64,000 bases of DNA, taken from positions 41,240 through 105,239 of the forward strand of contig USGT01000005.1 in NCBI GenBank assembly GCA_900554335.1, read 5' to 3'. Both the position numbers and the translations under genes were made by a program. The notes beneath the pieces are model-generated. The model saw only the letters and a list, made by a program, of their open reading frames with translations. It made no database searches and had not been told where the DNA came from. Shown piece by piece: positions 7,215 to 16,307 of the stretch (position 1 is its first letter; each line of letters starts with the position of its first letter). The stretch comes from an uncultured Oscillospiraceae bacterium (GTDB lineage: Bacteria > Bacillota > Clostridia > Oscillospirales > Acutalibacteraceae).

Positions 7215-9827
7215 ATGAGTTTTTTAAAACTTATGTTTGGAAATTACAGTAAAAGAGAATTAAAACGTATTAGACCAATTTGCAATGCAGTTTTAAATCT
7301 TGAAAAAAAATATGAAAACATGCCTGATGAAAAACTTGCCGGGCAAACTGAAATATTAAAATCACGCCTCGAAGCAGGCGAAACTTTGGATGACATTTTG
7401 CCTGATGCTTTCGCAGTTTGCAGAGAAGCTGCAAGCAGGGTTTTAGGAATGAAACACTTCCCCGTTCAGGTTATTGGCGGAATAGTTCTTCACCAAGGAA
7501 GAATCAGCCAAATGGCAACAGGCGAAGGAAAAACTTTGGTTGAAACCTTGCCTGCTTACCTCAATGCTCTTTCGGGCAAAGGCGTGCATATCGTAACAGT
7601 TAACGACTACCTTGCAAGGCGTGACTCCGAGCAAATGGGAAAAGTTTATAAATTCCTTGGCCTTAGCGTTGGGCTCATTCTTTCAGGGATGAATCACCGC
7701 AATAAAGTTGCCGCTTACAAAGCAGATATAACTTACGGAACAAACAACGAATTCGGCTTTGATTACTTGCGCGATAACATGGTTACCGACATCAGAATGA
7801 AAGTTCAAAGAGGGCACAACTTTGCAATCGTTGACGAAGTTGACTCAATTTTAATCGACGAAGCAAGAACGCCTCTCATAATTTCCGGCGAAGGAGATAA
7901 ATCAACCGAACTTTACACAATAGCCGACGAATTTGTTAAAACTCTTAACATGCTTAAAGTTGCAGAAGTTGACGCAAAAGAAGACAACGAAGAGCTTTTC
8001 AAAGATCACGACTATGTTGTTGACGAAAAAGCAAAAACCGCAACACTCACTCAACAAGGCGTTGAAAAAGCAGAAAAATATTTCAACATTGAAAATCTTA
8101 CTGATCCTGAGCACTTAACGCTTCAACATCACATAAATCAAGCTCTCAAAGCAAACGGCGTTATGAAAAGAGACATCGACTATGTGGTGAGAGATGGTGA
8201 AGTTTTAATCGTTGATGAATTCACCGGAAGAATAATGTACGGCAGAAGATACAACGACGGCCTGCACCAAGCGATTGAAGCAAAAGAAGGCGTTAAAATC
8301 GAAAAAGAATCAAAAACTTTGGCTTCAATTACCTTCCAAAACTACTTCAGACTTTACTCAAAACTTTCAGGAATGACCGGAACAGCAACAACCGAAGAAC
8401 AAGAATTCCGAGAAATTTACAAACTCGACATAGTTGACGTTCCAACGAACAAGCCTGTAATAAGGGTTGACTTGCCGGACGTTGTTTATGCAACAATGAG
8501 AGGAAAATTTAACGCAATAGTTAAAGATATAATCGAAACGCATGAAAAAGGCCAACCTATCCTCGTGGGAACTGTTTCGATTGAAAAATCTGAAATTCTC
8601 AGCAAAATGCTTGCAGAAAAAGGCATCCCTCACCAAGTTTTAAACGCAAAATATCACGAAAAAGAAGCCGAAATAATCGCTCAGGCTGGCAAAAAAGGTG
8701 CAATTACAATTGCAACCAACATGGCAGGACGTGGAACGGACATCGTTCTTGGAGGAAACCCGGAATACATGGCAAAATCTGAGCTCAAACGCCTGGGATA
8801 TCAAGAAGATTTGCTCGCTGAAGCCGACGGATTCTCAGAAACTGAAGACGAAAAAGTTCTGGAAATTCGAGAAAAATACAGAGAACTCTACAAAAAATAT
8901 AAAGAAGAGCTCAAAAATGCTGCACAGGAAGTTAAAGATCTTGGAGGCCTTTATGTAATCGGCACAGAACGCCACGAAACCAGAAGAATCGACAACCAGT
9001 TAAGAGGAAGATCTGGCCGTCAAGGCGACCCAGGAAAGAGCAGATTCTATCTTTCTTTGGAAGATGATTTAATGAGACTTTTCGGCGGCGACAGAATCAG
9101 AAATATTATGGCAAGGCTTAACCTTGATGAAGATGTTCCGCTAGAAGCAAGAATGCTCACTAAATCAATTGAATCTGCACAAAGAAAAATTGAAGGCAGA
9201 AACTTTGCAATCCGTAAAAATGTTCTTGAATATGACGACGTTCTCAGCCGTCAACGCGAAATTATTTACGGTCAGCGCGATCAAGTTCTTCAAGGTGCAG
9301 ACCTTAAAGTTCAAATTCTCGGCATGATTAACGAAAGCGTTGAAACGGTTGTGAACAGATATATTTCTGCCCACACTTCGCAAGATAAATGGAATATTGA
9401 AGGCCTTAGGAATTATTACATGGATTGGGTGCTCAGGCCGGACGATTTAGCTTATGATGCAGAACATCCGCTTGCAATGGCCTATGATGAAATAATTGAT
9501 TTCATTAAATTCAAATGTTTGGACATTTATGAAAAGCATGAAGAAATAATAGGAGAAGATGCAGCTCGCTCGCTTGAAAGAGCAGTTCTTCTTCACAATG
9601 TTGATGAGCAATGGATGGATCACATTGACGCCATGGAACAACTTAAACAAGGAATTCATTTAAGATCATATGGTCAAAAGGACCCTGTGGTTGAATACCG
9701 TGTTGAAGGCTTTGATATGTTCGAAGCAATGATTGAAACCATTCGTGAAAATACTGTTAAAATGCTTCTTTGCTTTAGAATTAGCTCGGATAATAATCGC
9801 CCGGGAATTGTGATGTTCCCGCAATAA
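7215..9827 (+). CDS. secA: Preprotein translocase ATPase SecA
   Basis: Motor ATPase that pushes preproteins through SecYEG. 870 residues. Walker A reads ATGEGKT (about residues 102-108), Walker B VDEVDSILIDEARTP, and the second nucleotide-binding fold contains TNMAGRGTDI and the RGRSGRQGDPG arginine-finger region. The ATG at 7215 follows AGGGGTG by 6 nt; a GTG at 7206 lies inside that site and is rejected. The protein ends just after the helical scaffold (ISSDNNRPGIVMFPQ). It lacks the usual linker and CxCxSGKKYKxCC zinc-binding tail that contacts SecB and lipids. The many signal-peptide proteins in this window presumably depend on it. Confidence 0.97.
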   Translation: MSFLKLMFGNYSKRELKRIRPICNAVLNLEKKYENMPDEKLAGQTEILKSRLEAGETLDDILPDAFAVCREAASRVLGMKHFPVQVIGGIVLHQGRISQMATGEGKTLVETLPAYLNALSGKGVHIVTVNDYLARRDSEQMGKVYKFLGLSVGLILSGMNHRNKVAAYKADITYGTNNEFGFDYLRDNMVTDIRMKVQRGHNFAIVDEVDSILIDEARTPLIISGEGDKSTELYTIADEFVKTLNMLKVAEVDAKEDNEELFKDHDYVVDEKAKTATLTQQGVEKAEKYFNIENLTDPEHLTLQHHINQALKANGVMKRDIDYVVRDGEVLIVDEFTGRIMYGRRYNDGLHQAIEAKEGVKIEKESKTLASITFQNYFRLYSKLSGMTGTATTEEQEFREIYKLDIVDVPTNKPVIRVDLPDVVYATMRGKFNAIVKDIIETHEKGQPILVGTVSIEKSEILSKMLAEKGIPHQVLNAKYHEKEAEIIAQAGKKGAITIATNMAGRGTDIVLGGNPEYMAKSELKRLGYQEDLLAEADGFSETEDEKVLEIREKYRELYKKYKEELKNAAQEVKDLGGLYVIGTERHETRRIDNQLRGRSGRQGDPGKSRFYLSLEDDLMRLFGGDRIRNIMARLNLDEDVPLEARMLTKSIESAQRKIEGRNFAIRKNVLEYDDVLSRQREIIYGQRDQVLQGADLKVQILGMINESVETVVNRYISAHTSQDKWNIEGLRNYYMDWVLRPDDLAYDAEHPLAMAYDEIIDFIKFKCLDIYEKHEEIIGEDAARSLERAVLLHNVDEQWMDHIDAMEQLKQGIHLRSYGQKDPVVEYRVEGFDMFEAMIETIRENTVKMLLCFRISSDNNRPGIVMFPQ

Positions 9828-9842
9828 TAGGCAAAAAGAAGA

Positions 9843-9872
9843 CTCCCCAGGAACTTCCCGGGGAGAATTTTT
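9843..9872 (+). terminator. Terminator of secA, possibly bidirectional
   Basis: Stem CTCCCC (9843-9848) / GGGGAG (9860-9865) with extra GG/CC pairing inside, then AATTTTTATT. The minus strand also has a T-rich run, so it may serve the convergent gene too. Confidence 0.85.
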
Positions 9873-9898
9873 ATTATTCAAATATTAACCAACGCTAC

Positions 9899-11500
9899 CT
9901 AACTTCTAGCAATAGGCACTGCGATGACCTGGGCCGCTGCTTCATCATTTTTTGAAAGGGAGTTTGCCAAACCACTCCAAGTGTCAGAAATAAACAATAC
10001 ATTCTTCAAAAATTCCGTTACATTAAGAGTATACCTAGCCATAGTTCCCATTACATTGAAAACTTTTTTAACCCCACGCTTTATTTTAGAAGAAACCTTA
10101 TCGTATTCTTCCACTTCTTTTTTTATTTTCTTTTCCATACTTCTAAATTTATCGACATCTTTTTTTGCATCTGAAGTCATACCGACTTGTTTAAGCTTTT
10201 GGGTTATTCTATTGTATTCTGCATCAATTCTTTTTAGAGTTTCTTCATTAGAATTTTTATTTTTATCAACATTATTAACAACATCTTTTTTGAAATATCC
10301 TTTAAATCCTTCGACTTCTTCTGTGAAATTACTTAAATCTTTTTCAATTCCCCTATACAATCTGTTTAAATTATTAGCTTCATCAGAAACATATTCAACT
10401 TCTCTTCCTCCCTGTATATCACTCACAATATCATCTAAGGATTTAATAAACGTATTAAGAATTTTTCTTAAACTATTAGCTCTTAAAAATGTGCCATCAA
10501 CACCTTTACCTATAGCCAAAGGTGATTTTTTATCGGAAGAAAACGTTGTTTCACCATAAACAATACTGGATTTAAATACATCAACTTTATCAAGAGCAGA
10601 ATTGCAATTACTAACTGCTTGCTCTATAATTTTAACCTGTTTGTCTCTTTCATCTGACAATTCAGAACTCTTTATAGGCAGTGATTTTAAAAAGCTAATG
10701 CTTTTATTTGCTTCCCTTATAATGAAATTTACGTTTTGATTAATTGTACGCATTTGAACACAAGCATCCTCTCTGGATCTTCTTATGCCATCTCCTAATA
10801 TTGCTACTTCATTTTCAGAAACTTTTACTTTTAATTTTCTAAGAGCAATTGAAATATCTTTAAATGCACTAACTAAATCTTTTTTGCCATCACCAATTTT
10901 ACAATTTATAAATTTATCAAAAAAAACTTTTATATGTCCTTCATAGGTTTTACTCTTTAAATTCTTATCATCTCTAACTAAACAGCCGACATCTAATAAA
11001 TTAATATCTTCTTCATTCAAACTGCTATGAATTTCTAACTTCTTTCCACTCAATAATTTTGAATTTTCATTGGCTAACTCATAAGTTTTTTCATATATAT
11101 CATTAAATTCTTTATTATACTTTTTCATTTTATCATCATATTTTTTAATGCCACTTTTAACATTTTCTCCGGAAACACCATAAAAATTTTTCAAAACTGT
11201 AAAACTATTAAAATTATAATATACTTTACACATTTCTTTATTGAGTGTCTTAAGATATTTTTGAGCTTTTTCACTAGCATGCACATAAACCGCTGCACTA
11301 AATTTTTTATTAGGCATATCTTTGATAATTTTTTCAGTTTCCGAGCAAAGAGTTTTCATTCTTCTTTTTACATCTTGTGGAACAAGAATTTTGTCGCCCT
11401 TAGTTTTTGCACATCTTACCAATACTTTACTTAACCTATCCGCCATTTTGCTTGTTTCTTTAATTTCATTTTCTTTAACTTGCACATCATTATCTGCCAT
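9899..11500 (-). CDS. 533-residue helical (coiled-coil) protein of unknown function
   Basis: Not recognised. It is a highly charged, Lys/Glu/Asn/Ser-rich protein with long heptad-like helical stretches, for example about residues 60-140, 250-320 and 430-490. It has no signal peptide and no evident enzymatic motif. The C-terminus is less charged (VLFISDTWSGLANSL) and ends AAAQVIAVPIARS. The ATG at 11500 is chosen because GGAGGG lies 7 nt upstream; the extra 27 codons of the longer reading run back through the promoter. The gene is monocistronic, with a perfect sigma-A promoter overlapped by a 12-bp-arm inverted repeat. Composition resembles the secreted or effector-like unknowns elsewhere in the window, but no similarity to them could be seen by eye. 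Confidence 0.75.
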   Translation of the reverse strand: MADNDVQVKENEIKETSKMADRLSKVLVRCAKTKGDKILVPQDVKRRMKTLCSETEKIIKDMPNKKFSAAVYVHASEKAQKYLKTLNKEMCKVYYNFNSFTVLKNFYGVSGENVKSGIKKYDDKMKKYNKEFNDIYEKTYELANENSKLLSGKKLEIHSSLNEEDINLLDVGCLVRDDKNLKSKTYEGHIKVFFDKFINCKIGDGKKDLVSAFKDISIALRKLKVKVSENEVAILGDGIRRSREDACVQMRTINQNVNFIIREANKSISFLKSLPIKSSELSDERDKQVKIIEQAVSNCNSALDKVDVFKSSIVYGETTFSSDKKSPLAIGKGVDGTFLRANSLRKILNTFIKSLDDIVSDIQGGREVEYVSDEANNLNRLYRGIEKDLSNFTEEVEGFKGYFKKDVVNNVDKNKNSNEETLKRIDAEYNRITQKLKQVGMTSDAKKDVDKFRSMEKKIKKEVEEYDKVSSKIKRGVKKVFNVMGTMARYTLNVTEFLKNVLFISDTWSGLANSLSKNDEAAAQVIAVPIARS

Positions 11501-11526
11501 GAAAATCCCTCCTGAAAATAAAAAAA

Positions 11527-11581
11527 TTTGTATACTAAATAAACATAACATTAGTATACAAACTGTTATAGTGGATGTCAA
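11527..11581 (-). promoter_or_regulatory. Promoter with a 12+12 bp palindromic operator
   Basis: Minus strand TTGACA (11576-11581), 17-nt spacer, TATACT (11553-11558). The perfect inverted repeat TTTGTATACTAA (11527-11538) / TTAGTATACAAA (11551-11562), spaced by 12 nt, covers the -10 box and the start site. One arm is upstream of the expected transcript start, so it should act as DNA (repressor operator), not as an RNA hairpin. Confidence 0.75.
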
Positions 11582-11596
11582 GCTTTTATGTATAAA

Positions 11597-12085
11597 TTAT
11601 ATATTAATATCAACTCTCTTTATTGATAAATTATCATATTTACTTATTTTTTTACCGAAATCAAAACTTTTAAACTTCCCTTCAGGCAAAATATCCATCA
11701 TAGGAACAAGCACAAATGCCCTTTCTTCCATGCGAGGATGAGGCAAAGTTAAATTTTCGTCATTAATAATTTCATTTTCATAAAAAATAATGTCAATGTC
11801 TATCGTTCTTGGTGCAAATCTATAAGGCCGCTGCCTGCCAAGCTTGGTTTCAATGCCCAAGCAAACACCCAAAAGCGCAAAAGGCGGCAAATTCGTTTTA
11901 ATCAAAACGCAGCAATTTAAATATTTCCCTTGCGAGTCGCTAACTCCAAAAGGCTCGGTTTCATAAACGCTTGAAACTGAAACGAGCTTAATTCCGGGAA
12001 TATTTTTCAAAGCCTCAACAGCACTTCTCAGGTAGAATTCCCTATCACCCATGTTGCTCCCCAACGACAAAACTGCTTCAAGCAC
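11597..12085 (-). CDS. folK: HPPK: 6-hydroxymethyl-dihydropterin pyrophosphokinase
   Basis: Transfers pyrophosphate from ATP to 6-hydroxymethyl-7,8-dihydropterin, the step before dihydropteroate synthase in folate synthesis. 162 residues, with family motifs LGSNMGD near the N-terminus, RTIDIDIIFY (metal-binding Asp pair) and LPHPRMEERAFVLVP. It is the last gene of the fol operon; its start abuts the folB stop. Confidence 0.95.
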   Translation of the reverse strand: MLEAVLSLGSNMGDREFYLRSAVEALKNIPGIKLVSVSSVYETEPFGVSDSQGKYLNCCVLIKTNLPPFALLGVCLGIETKLGRQRPYRFAPRTIDIDIIFYENEIINDENLTLPHPRMEERAFVLVPMMDILPEGKFKSFDFGKKISKYDNLSIKRVDINI

Positions 12086-12454
12086 CTATTTTTCACCCCT
12101 CATTCTTTTGAATCTAACCGCTACATATTCGAATTCTTCTTTGATAGGCGCGTGCGGCTTTTTCACTGTTATGTCAACCGATTCAACCTCCCTAAACGAC
12201 GAAAAAATCTCCGAAATTATTTCCACCGCAGCTTTTTCGATTAAATCGTAGCTTTTTTCAGTCATCACTTTTTTTATAGCCCTAACAACCATAGAATAGC
12301 TAATAACCTGGCTGATTTCATCACTCGCAAAACCCGGCATTTCGGGCAAATCTAAAACGGCATCAATGAAAAAATCTTGCCCGTTCTTTTTTTCAAAATC
12401 ATGAACACCGTGATAAGCAAATATTTTTAAGTTTTTAATTATTATTTGGTTCAT
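12086..12454 (-). CDS. folB: Dihydroneopterin aldolase
   Basis: Cleaves 7,8-dihydroneopterin to 6-hydroxymethyl-dihydropterin and glycolaldehyde. 122 residues, with the N-terminal family block FAYHGVHDFEKKNGQDF and a C-terminal VDITVKKPHAPI containing the conserved K-P. The start overlaps the folP stop by 1 nt, so the two are translationally coupled. Confidence 0.94.
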   Translation of the reverse strand: MNQIIIKNLKIFAYHGVHDFEKKNGQDFFIDAVLDLPEMPGFASDEISQVISYSMVVRAIKKVMTEKSYDLIEKAAVEIISEIFSSFREVESVDITVKKPHAPIKEEFEYVAVRFKRMRGEK

Positions 12455-13266
12455 TAAATCTCCCTAGTTTTCAAAATTGCATCAGCGGTTTTTGCTGCCA
12501 AAATTCCTTCTTTAACATCATGAACCCTGATTATATTTGCGCCTTTTTCAATTGCAATTGTGTTTGCAGCTATCGTGCCGGGCAAGCGGTCGATATTGCT
12601 TCCGTTTTCGCAAAGCTCAGCGATGAATCTCTTCCTCGAAAGACCCACCAAACAAGCAATTTCGTCGATTTTAAAGTTTTCTAAATTATTTATCACAAAT
12701 CTATCTTGCACCCTTGTTTCAAGGAAGCCAACCCCTGGGTCAAGGCAAATTCTTTCTTTTGAAATGCCGAACTTTTGAGCTTCTGCAAGCTTATTTTCAA
12801 AAAAATTTTTCATGTTTTTGCAGTCACCGCTGAACATAATCACTATTCCGCAGCCCGTTTTGCTGGCAACTTCAAACATTTTTTTATTTTCAAACCCCGT
12901 AACATCATTTATGATGCTTGCGCCCATTTGAAGCGATTTTTCGGCAACTTCGGGGTAAAAAGTATCAATCGAAACAGGAATATTCAAAACGCCATTTAAT
13001 TTTTCAAGCACAGGTTTAAGCCTTGCCCATTCTTCATCGCTTGAAATTTTTTTAAATCCTGGGCGAGTTGATTGCGCGCCGATGTCTATAATGTCAGCCC
13101 CGAAACTTTGAATTTCAAGGGCTCTTTTAACCGCTTTTTCGGGCTCATTAAAAAGTCCACCATCAGAAAAAGAGTCCGGGGTTACGTTTAAAATCCCCAT
13201 GACTAAACTTTTTTTATTAAAATCAAGATTATATTTTCCCGCTTTAAAAATGCTCAAATTTATCAT
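12454..13266 (-). CDS. folP: Dihydropteroate synthase
   Basis: Condenses p-aminobenzoate with the pterin pyrophosphate; the sulfonamide target. 270 residues on a TIM barrel. Signatures are MGILNVTPDSFSDGG (about residues 23-37), DIGAQSTRPG, and SRKRF with a C-terminal VHDVKEG (pterin phosphate site). It is preceded by folE 12 nt upstream and overlaps folB. Confidence 0.96.
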   Translation of the reverse strand: MINLSIFKAGKYNLDFNKKSLVMGILNVTPDSFSDGGLFNEPEKAVKRALEIQSFGADIIDIGAQSTRPGFKKISSDEEWARLKPVLEKLNGVLNIPVSIDTFYPEVAEKSLQMGASIINDVTGFENKKMFEVASKTGCGIVIMFSGDCKNMKNFFENKLAEAQKFGISKERICLDPGVGFLETRVQDRFVINNLENFKIDEIACLVGLSRKRFIAELCENGSNIDRLPGTIAANTIAIEKGANIIRVHDVKEGILAAKTADAILKTREI

Positions 13267-13278
13267 TCCCTCAAAAAA

Positions 13279-13803
13279 TTAATCGTCTTCCAAACTTCCA
13301 AGCGAAGAAATGGTTTTAGTGTTCGAACCCACTGATCTTGCGCCTCTTATGGTCATGCAAAGGTGCTCAGCTTCCATGATTACCTCAACGCCTTTAACCG
13401 GAAAATTCGAAAAAATGAAGTCAGCAACCTTGCTTGTGATTCTTTCTTGAACTTGAAGGCCTTTAGAAAAATATTCAACAATTCGGGCAAGCTTTGAAAT
13501 TCCGATAACGAAAGTGCTTTTGGGCTTGTACTTAACGTGCGCAACGCCTCTAAACGGAAGCATATGGTGCTCGCAAAATGAATAAAACGGTATATCTCTT
13601 ACTTGAACATAACCATCGCTAATGAAATCTTCTTTGAAAACTTTTTTAAAACTTTCGGTTTCTTTTTCGTCTTTTTCAAAAATTTCACAAAGCATGTTCG
13701 AAACTCTCATCGGAGTGTCTTTAAGCCCTTCGCGTTCAGGGTCTTCGCCCAAAGCCAAAAGCAATTCATAAATCAAATTTTCGGTTTTTCTTTTATCTAT
13801 CAT
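13279..13803 (-). CDS. folE: GTP cyclohydrolase I
   Basis: Converts GTP to 7,8-dihydroneopterin triphosphate, the first folate step. 174 residues, with the zinc and active-site motif FCEHHMLPFRG and the later EAEHLCMTIRGARS. The ATG at 13803 fits GAAGG 9 nt upstream; the ATG at 13812 touches that site and is rejected. No gene for dihydroneopterin triphosphate pyrophosphatase is visible in the operon. Confidence 0.96.
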   Translation of the reverse strand: MIDKRKTENLIYELLLALGEDPEREGLKDTPMRVSNMLCEIFEKDEKETESFKKVFKEDFISDGYVQVRDIPFYSFCEHHMLPFRGVAHVKYKPKSTFVIGISKLARIVEYFSKGLQVQERITSKVADFIFSNFPVKGVEVIMEAEHLCMTIRGARSVGSNTKTISSLGSLEDD

Positions 13804-13822
13804 TTTTATCATCCTTCAAATT

Positions 13823-15091
13823 TTAAATGTAATTCACTTTAACAAACAAAACATTTTGATTGCTGCAAACTGAGTAATAAAGCGATTTTGTTCCTACTTT
13901 ACAGCCATTTTTCAAAAACTCATTTGCTTTTGAAATGAAGCTGAAAATCTTCGGCAAGAAAACGCGGCTTTTAAACATTTCCATGCTTAAATTTTCGTCA
14001 AGCTTAAAATAAAAATACTCACGCTTTAGTTTAGCAGATTTTTTAATGTAGTCAATCATGATTTCATCGCAATTATAGCTTGAAATCTTAGCGGAATTTC
14101 TTTCGTAGTAATTATATTTTTTCGCCGTGCATTTAGGCAAATCAAAATTATACATCTTGTTAGAACGAAACGCACCGCTCATTTGAAATTGTTCGCCAAT
14201 GAAATGATTTTTCTTTATGGTTTTATCGTCAACATTAAAATACATGTACCTGCTATTTGCGTCAGCTGCATCCCAGGTAACATCCAGATGATACCAATCC
14301 CCGCCAATTTTAACTATGTTCCACATGTGCGGTTCGCCGTTGCCAATTCCAGCCACGGTTTTGCACTCAACTCCGCAGTTGCAAAGAAGGATCTGCATAG
14401 CCTTCGAATAGCCCTCGCAAACCGCAGTTTTATCAACAAGGCAGCCGTAAGAAGTGAAAATCTTCGGGTTACCGATAACGTTTTTATAGCTGCAATTGTC
14501 AATTATGTAATTATGCAAAAAAAGCTCTTTTTCATAATCGTCCGAGTTTTCAGGAATCTTAGAAATAATTTCTGAAATCTTATTTTTAAGCTTAATTTCG
14601 CAGGCGTCTTTTTCAGGTTTAGAAAAAATGGAATAAAACTTAACTATGTTCATTTTATCTTCGGAATAAACGCAGCTAAAAATCTTGGAAATCCAAAATA
14701 TTTCAGGGTTATCATTTTGAAGCGCATGCAAAACTTTTTTAATCTGTTCAAGGCTAAGGCACCCACCGCTAACATTAATAGGAGGAATACTGTAAAGCCC
14801 TGTGTTTAAGCGCTTGCTTGAAATGCTGTTGCAGCTTGATTTGATTTTTTTATAAAGAATTTTTTCTTCATTTGTAAGAAGTCCGTCGAAACCATTTGTT
14901 ATGGAAATCACCTTATTTCTTTTGTTGTCAAATGAATCCAAAACTTCATTTTTTTGAATCCCGGAAGAATAGCTGCTTCCGCTGCCATGTTTTACAGTTT
15001 GAATACTTCTTGAATTAAAACCAATTGCCGCAGAAGAAAACAAACTAAGGCAGGCTATTCCAAGAATCAAAAAAACAGTCTTTTTTCTCAT
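13823..15091 (-). CDS. Secreted transglutaminase-like cysteine hydrolase
   Basis: 422 residues with an N-terminal signal peptide (KK, then a hydrophobic run to about residue 23). The transglutaminase/papain-like core is at about residues 190-275, with the catalytic triad Cys225 in AVCEGYSKA, His255 in EPHMWN and Asp270 in YHLDVTWD. Proteins of this class act as proteases or peptide or amide hydrolases and rarely as true cross-linkers; the substrate is unknown. The first 150 residues and the C-terminal 150 match no domain I know. It lies between an ArAE-like membrane gene (17 nt upstream) and folE (19 nt downstream) in one apparent operon, which looks like a chance neighbourhood. Confidence 0.85.
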   Translation of the reverse strand: MRKKTVFLILGIACLSLFSSAAIGFNSRSIQTVKHGSGSSYSSGIQKNEVLDSFDNKRNKVISITNGFDGLLTNEEKILYKKIKSSCNSISSKRLNTGLYSIPPINVSGGCLSLEQIKKVLHALQNDNPEIFWISKIFSCVYSEDKMNIVKFYSIFSKPEKDACEIKLKNKISEIISKIPENSDDYEKELFLHNYIIDNCSYKNVIGNPKIFTSYGCLVDKTAVCEGYSKAMQILLCNCGVECKTVAGIGNGEPHMWNIVKIGGDWYHLDVTWDAADANSRYMYFNVDDKTIKKNHFIGEQFQMSGAFRSNKMYNFDLPKCTAKKYNYYERNSAKISSYNCDEIMIDYIKKSAKLKREYFYFKLDENLSMEMFKSRVFLPKIFSFISKANEFLKNGCKVGTKSLYYSVCSNQNVLFVKVNYI

Positions 15092-15108
15092 GTTTTTGCT
15101 CCCTAAAT

Positions 15109-15612
15109 TTAATCTTTTTTAATTTTTTTGCAGCTTAGCACCTTGTTAACAACCATTGCAACGGCAACGCCAACCAAAGTGTCGCAGGCGCGCTGAATAA
15201 CATAATAAAGCGTGTTGCCTACTCTAACGCCCGACCTTGCAAGCAAAACTATGACCACAATGCAACCAATTCGAACGGAAGTTTTGTGATTTATAAAATT
15301 GCATATATAAATAACTGCTAAAATTCCCAGCGGCAGGGCAAAAAACCTCAGGAAATAGTAATAAGGCGTCATGTAACAAAACTCAAGCAAAATATACCCG
15401 ACGATTGCACCAATCACGGTTCCTATGAATCTGTTAGTGCCCGCCTGAAGAGTTTGCTCGCAAGTTGGCTGCATGCATATAACCGCAGCAATGCAAGAAC
15501 AAAATATATCTTCTTCATGAGTGATAATCGTAGAAATAACTGCACACACAAACACTGCAATAGCTGTTTTCACGGCGCGAAGGCCGATTCTGTAATCTTT
15601 GTTTATTCGCAC
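15109..15612 (-). CDS. ArAE/FUSC-like integral membrane protein
   Basis: 167 residues with about four to five membrane helices and an N-terminal RINKDYRIGLRAVKTAIAVF block typical of the aromatic-acid exporter (ArAE, DUF939) group. It also has the family's QPTCEQTLQAGTNRFIGTVIGA-like region (about residues 48-70). It is shorter than full ArAE exporters, which carry a cytosolic C-terminal domain. The apparent start is GTG at 15612 with only a distant ribosome-binding site. It is the first gene of the operon that continues through the transglutaminase to folK. Confidence 0.7.
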   Translation of the reverse strand: MRINKDYRIGLRAVKTAIAVFVCAVISTIITHEEDIFCSCIAAVICMQPTCEQTLQAGTNRFIGTVIGAIVGYILLEFCYMTPYYYFLRFFALPLGILAVIYICNFINHKTSVRIGCIVVIVLLARSGVRVGNTLYYVIQRACDTLVGVAVAMVVNKVLSCKKIKKD

Positions 15613-15690
15613 AAATTCAAGGCAACAATTCGCCCTTCCCCACCTTTCTGCAGTAAAAAACGGAATTAAAATTCACGTTTGCTCATTTAA

Positions 15691-15699
15691 AGTATATCA
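15691..15699 (-). promoter_or_regulatory. Extended -10 promoter of the ArAE-fol operon
   Basis: Minus strand TGATATACT (TG at 15698-15699, TATACT at 15691-15696) with no good -35 box, about 75 nt before the GTG start. Confidence 0.45.
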
Positions 15700-15734
15700 T
15701 AGTTTTTTGCTAATTAAAAGATATATTTTGGTAA

Positions 15735-16307
15735 TTATCTAAATATTGGCTGAATTTGTTTGCCTTCAAGAGCGCATTCCAGAGTCTCCTGCACAAGGTC
15801 AAAATGGGCAACCATTGACGCAGGTTTGCTTACGCAGTCATCTTGGCTCATGGGAACAAAATAAAAATATTTCATGTTAAAAGCCTTGCCCAAATTTTGA
15901 GCCGAGCCGCCAAGGGCATCATTGCTGGCGAAAGAAATCACGACGGGTTTTTGCACTCTTAAATGAGATTTAACCGCCAAAGTAACAGGAGTATCCGTCG
16001 AAGCACGGCAAAGCTTACCGAGAGTGTTGCCAGTGCAAGGGCAAACAAGCATTATATCAGTCATGTTTTTCGGGCCAATCGGCTCAACATCCGTCAGGGA
16101 ATTTAAAATCTTCTTGCCGCTTATTTCTTCAATTTTTTTGGTAAAATCCTTCGCTTTGCCAAATTTCGTGTCAAGATTATAAGCGTTGAAAGACATTATG
16201 GGAATAATATCATAGTCAAGATTTGCGAGCTTTTCCATTTGGTCAATTGCTTTTGAAAGCGTGCAAAAAGAGCCACAAAGCGCAAAACCCAGCTTTATTT
16301 TACTCAT
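15735..16307 (-). CDS. dpaB: Dipicolinate synthase subunit B
   Basis: Flavoprotein-fold subunit of dipicolinic acid synthase (SpoVFB), made in the mother cell; dipicolinate loads the spore core. 190 residues, with the LGFALCGSFCT N-terminal flavoprotein motif and DIMLVCPCTGNTLGKL, as in known DpaB. It overlaps dpaA by 4 nt, so translation is coupled. Confidence 0.95.
   Translation of the reverse strand: MSKIKLGFALCGSFCTLSKAIDQMEKLANLDYDIIPIMSFNAYNLDTKFGKAKDFTKKIEEISGKKILNSLTDVEPIGPKNMTDIMLVCPCTGNTLGKLCRASTDTPVTLAVKSHLRVQKPVVISFASNDALGGSAQNLGKAFNMKYFYFVPMSQDDCVSKPASMVAHFDLVQETLECALEGKQIQPIFR

Noticed and set aside
9924..10559. 211-codon frame on the plus strand
   Set aside because: Antisense to the 533-residue protein gene; composition (Ser/Leu/Phe-rich) is that of a reversed Lys/Glu-rich frame, and no ribosome-binding site was seen.
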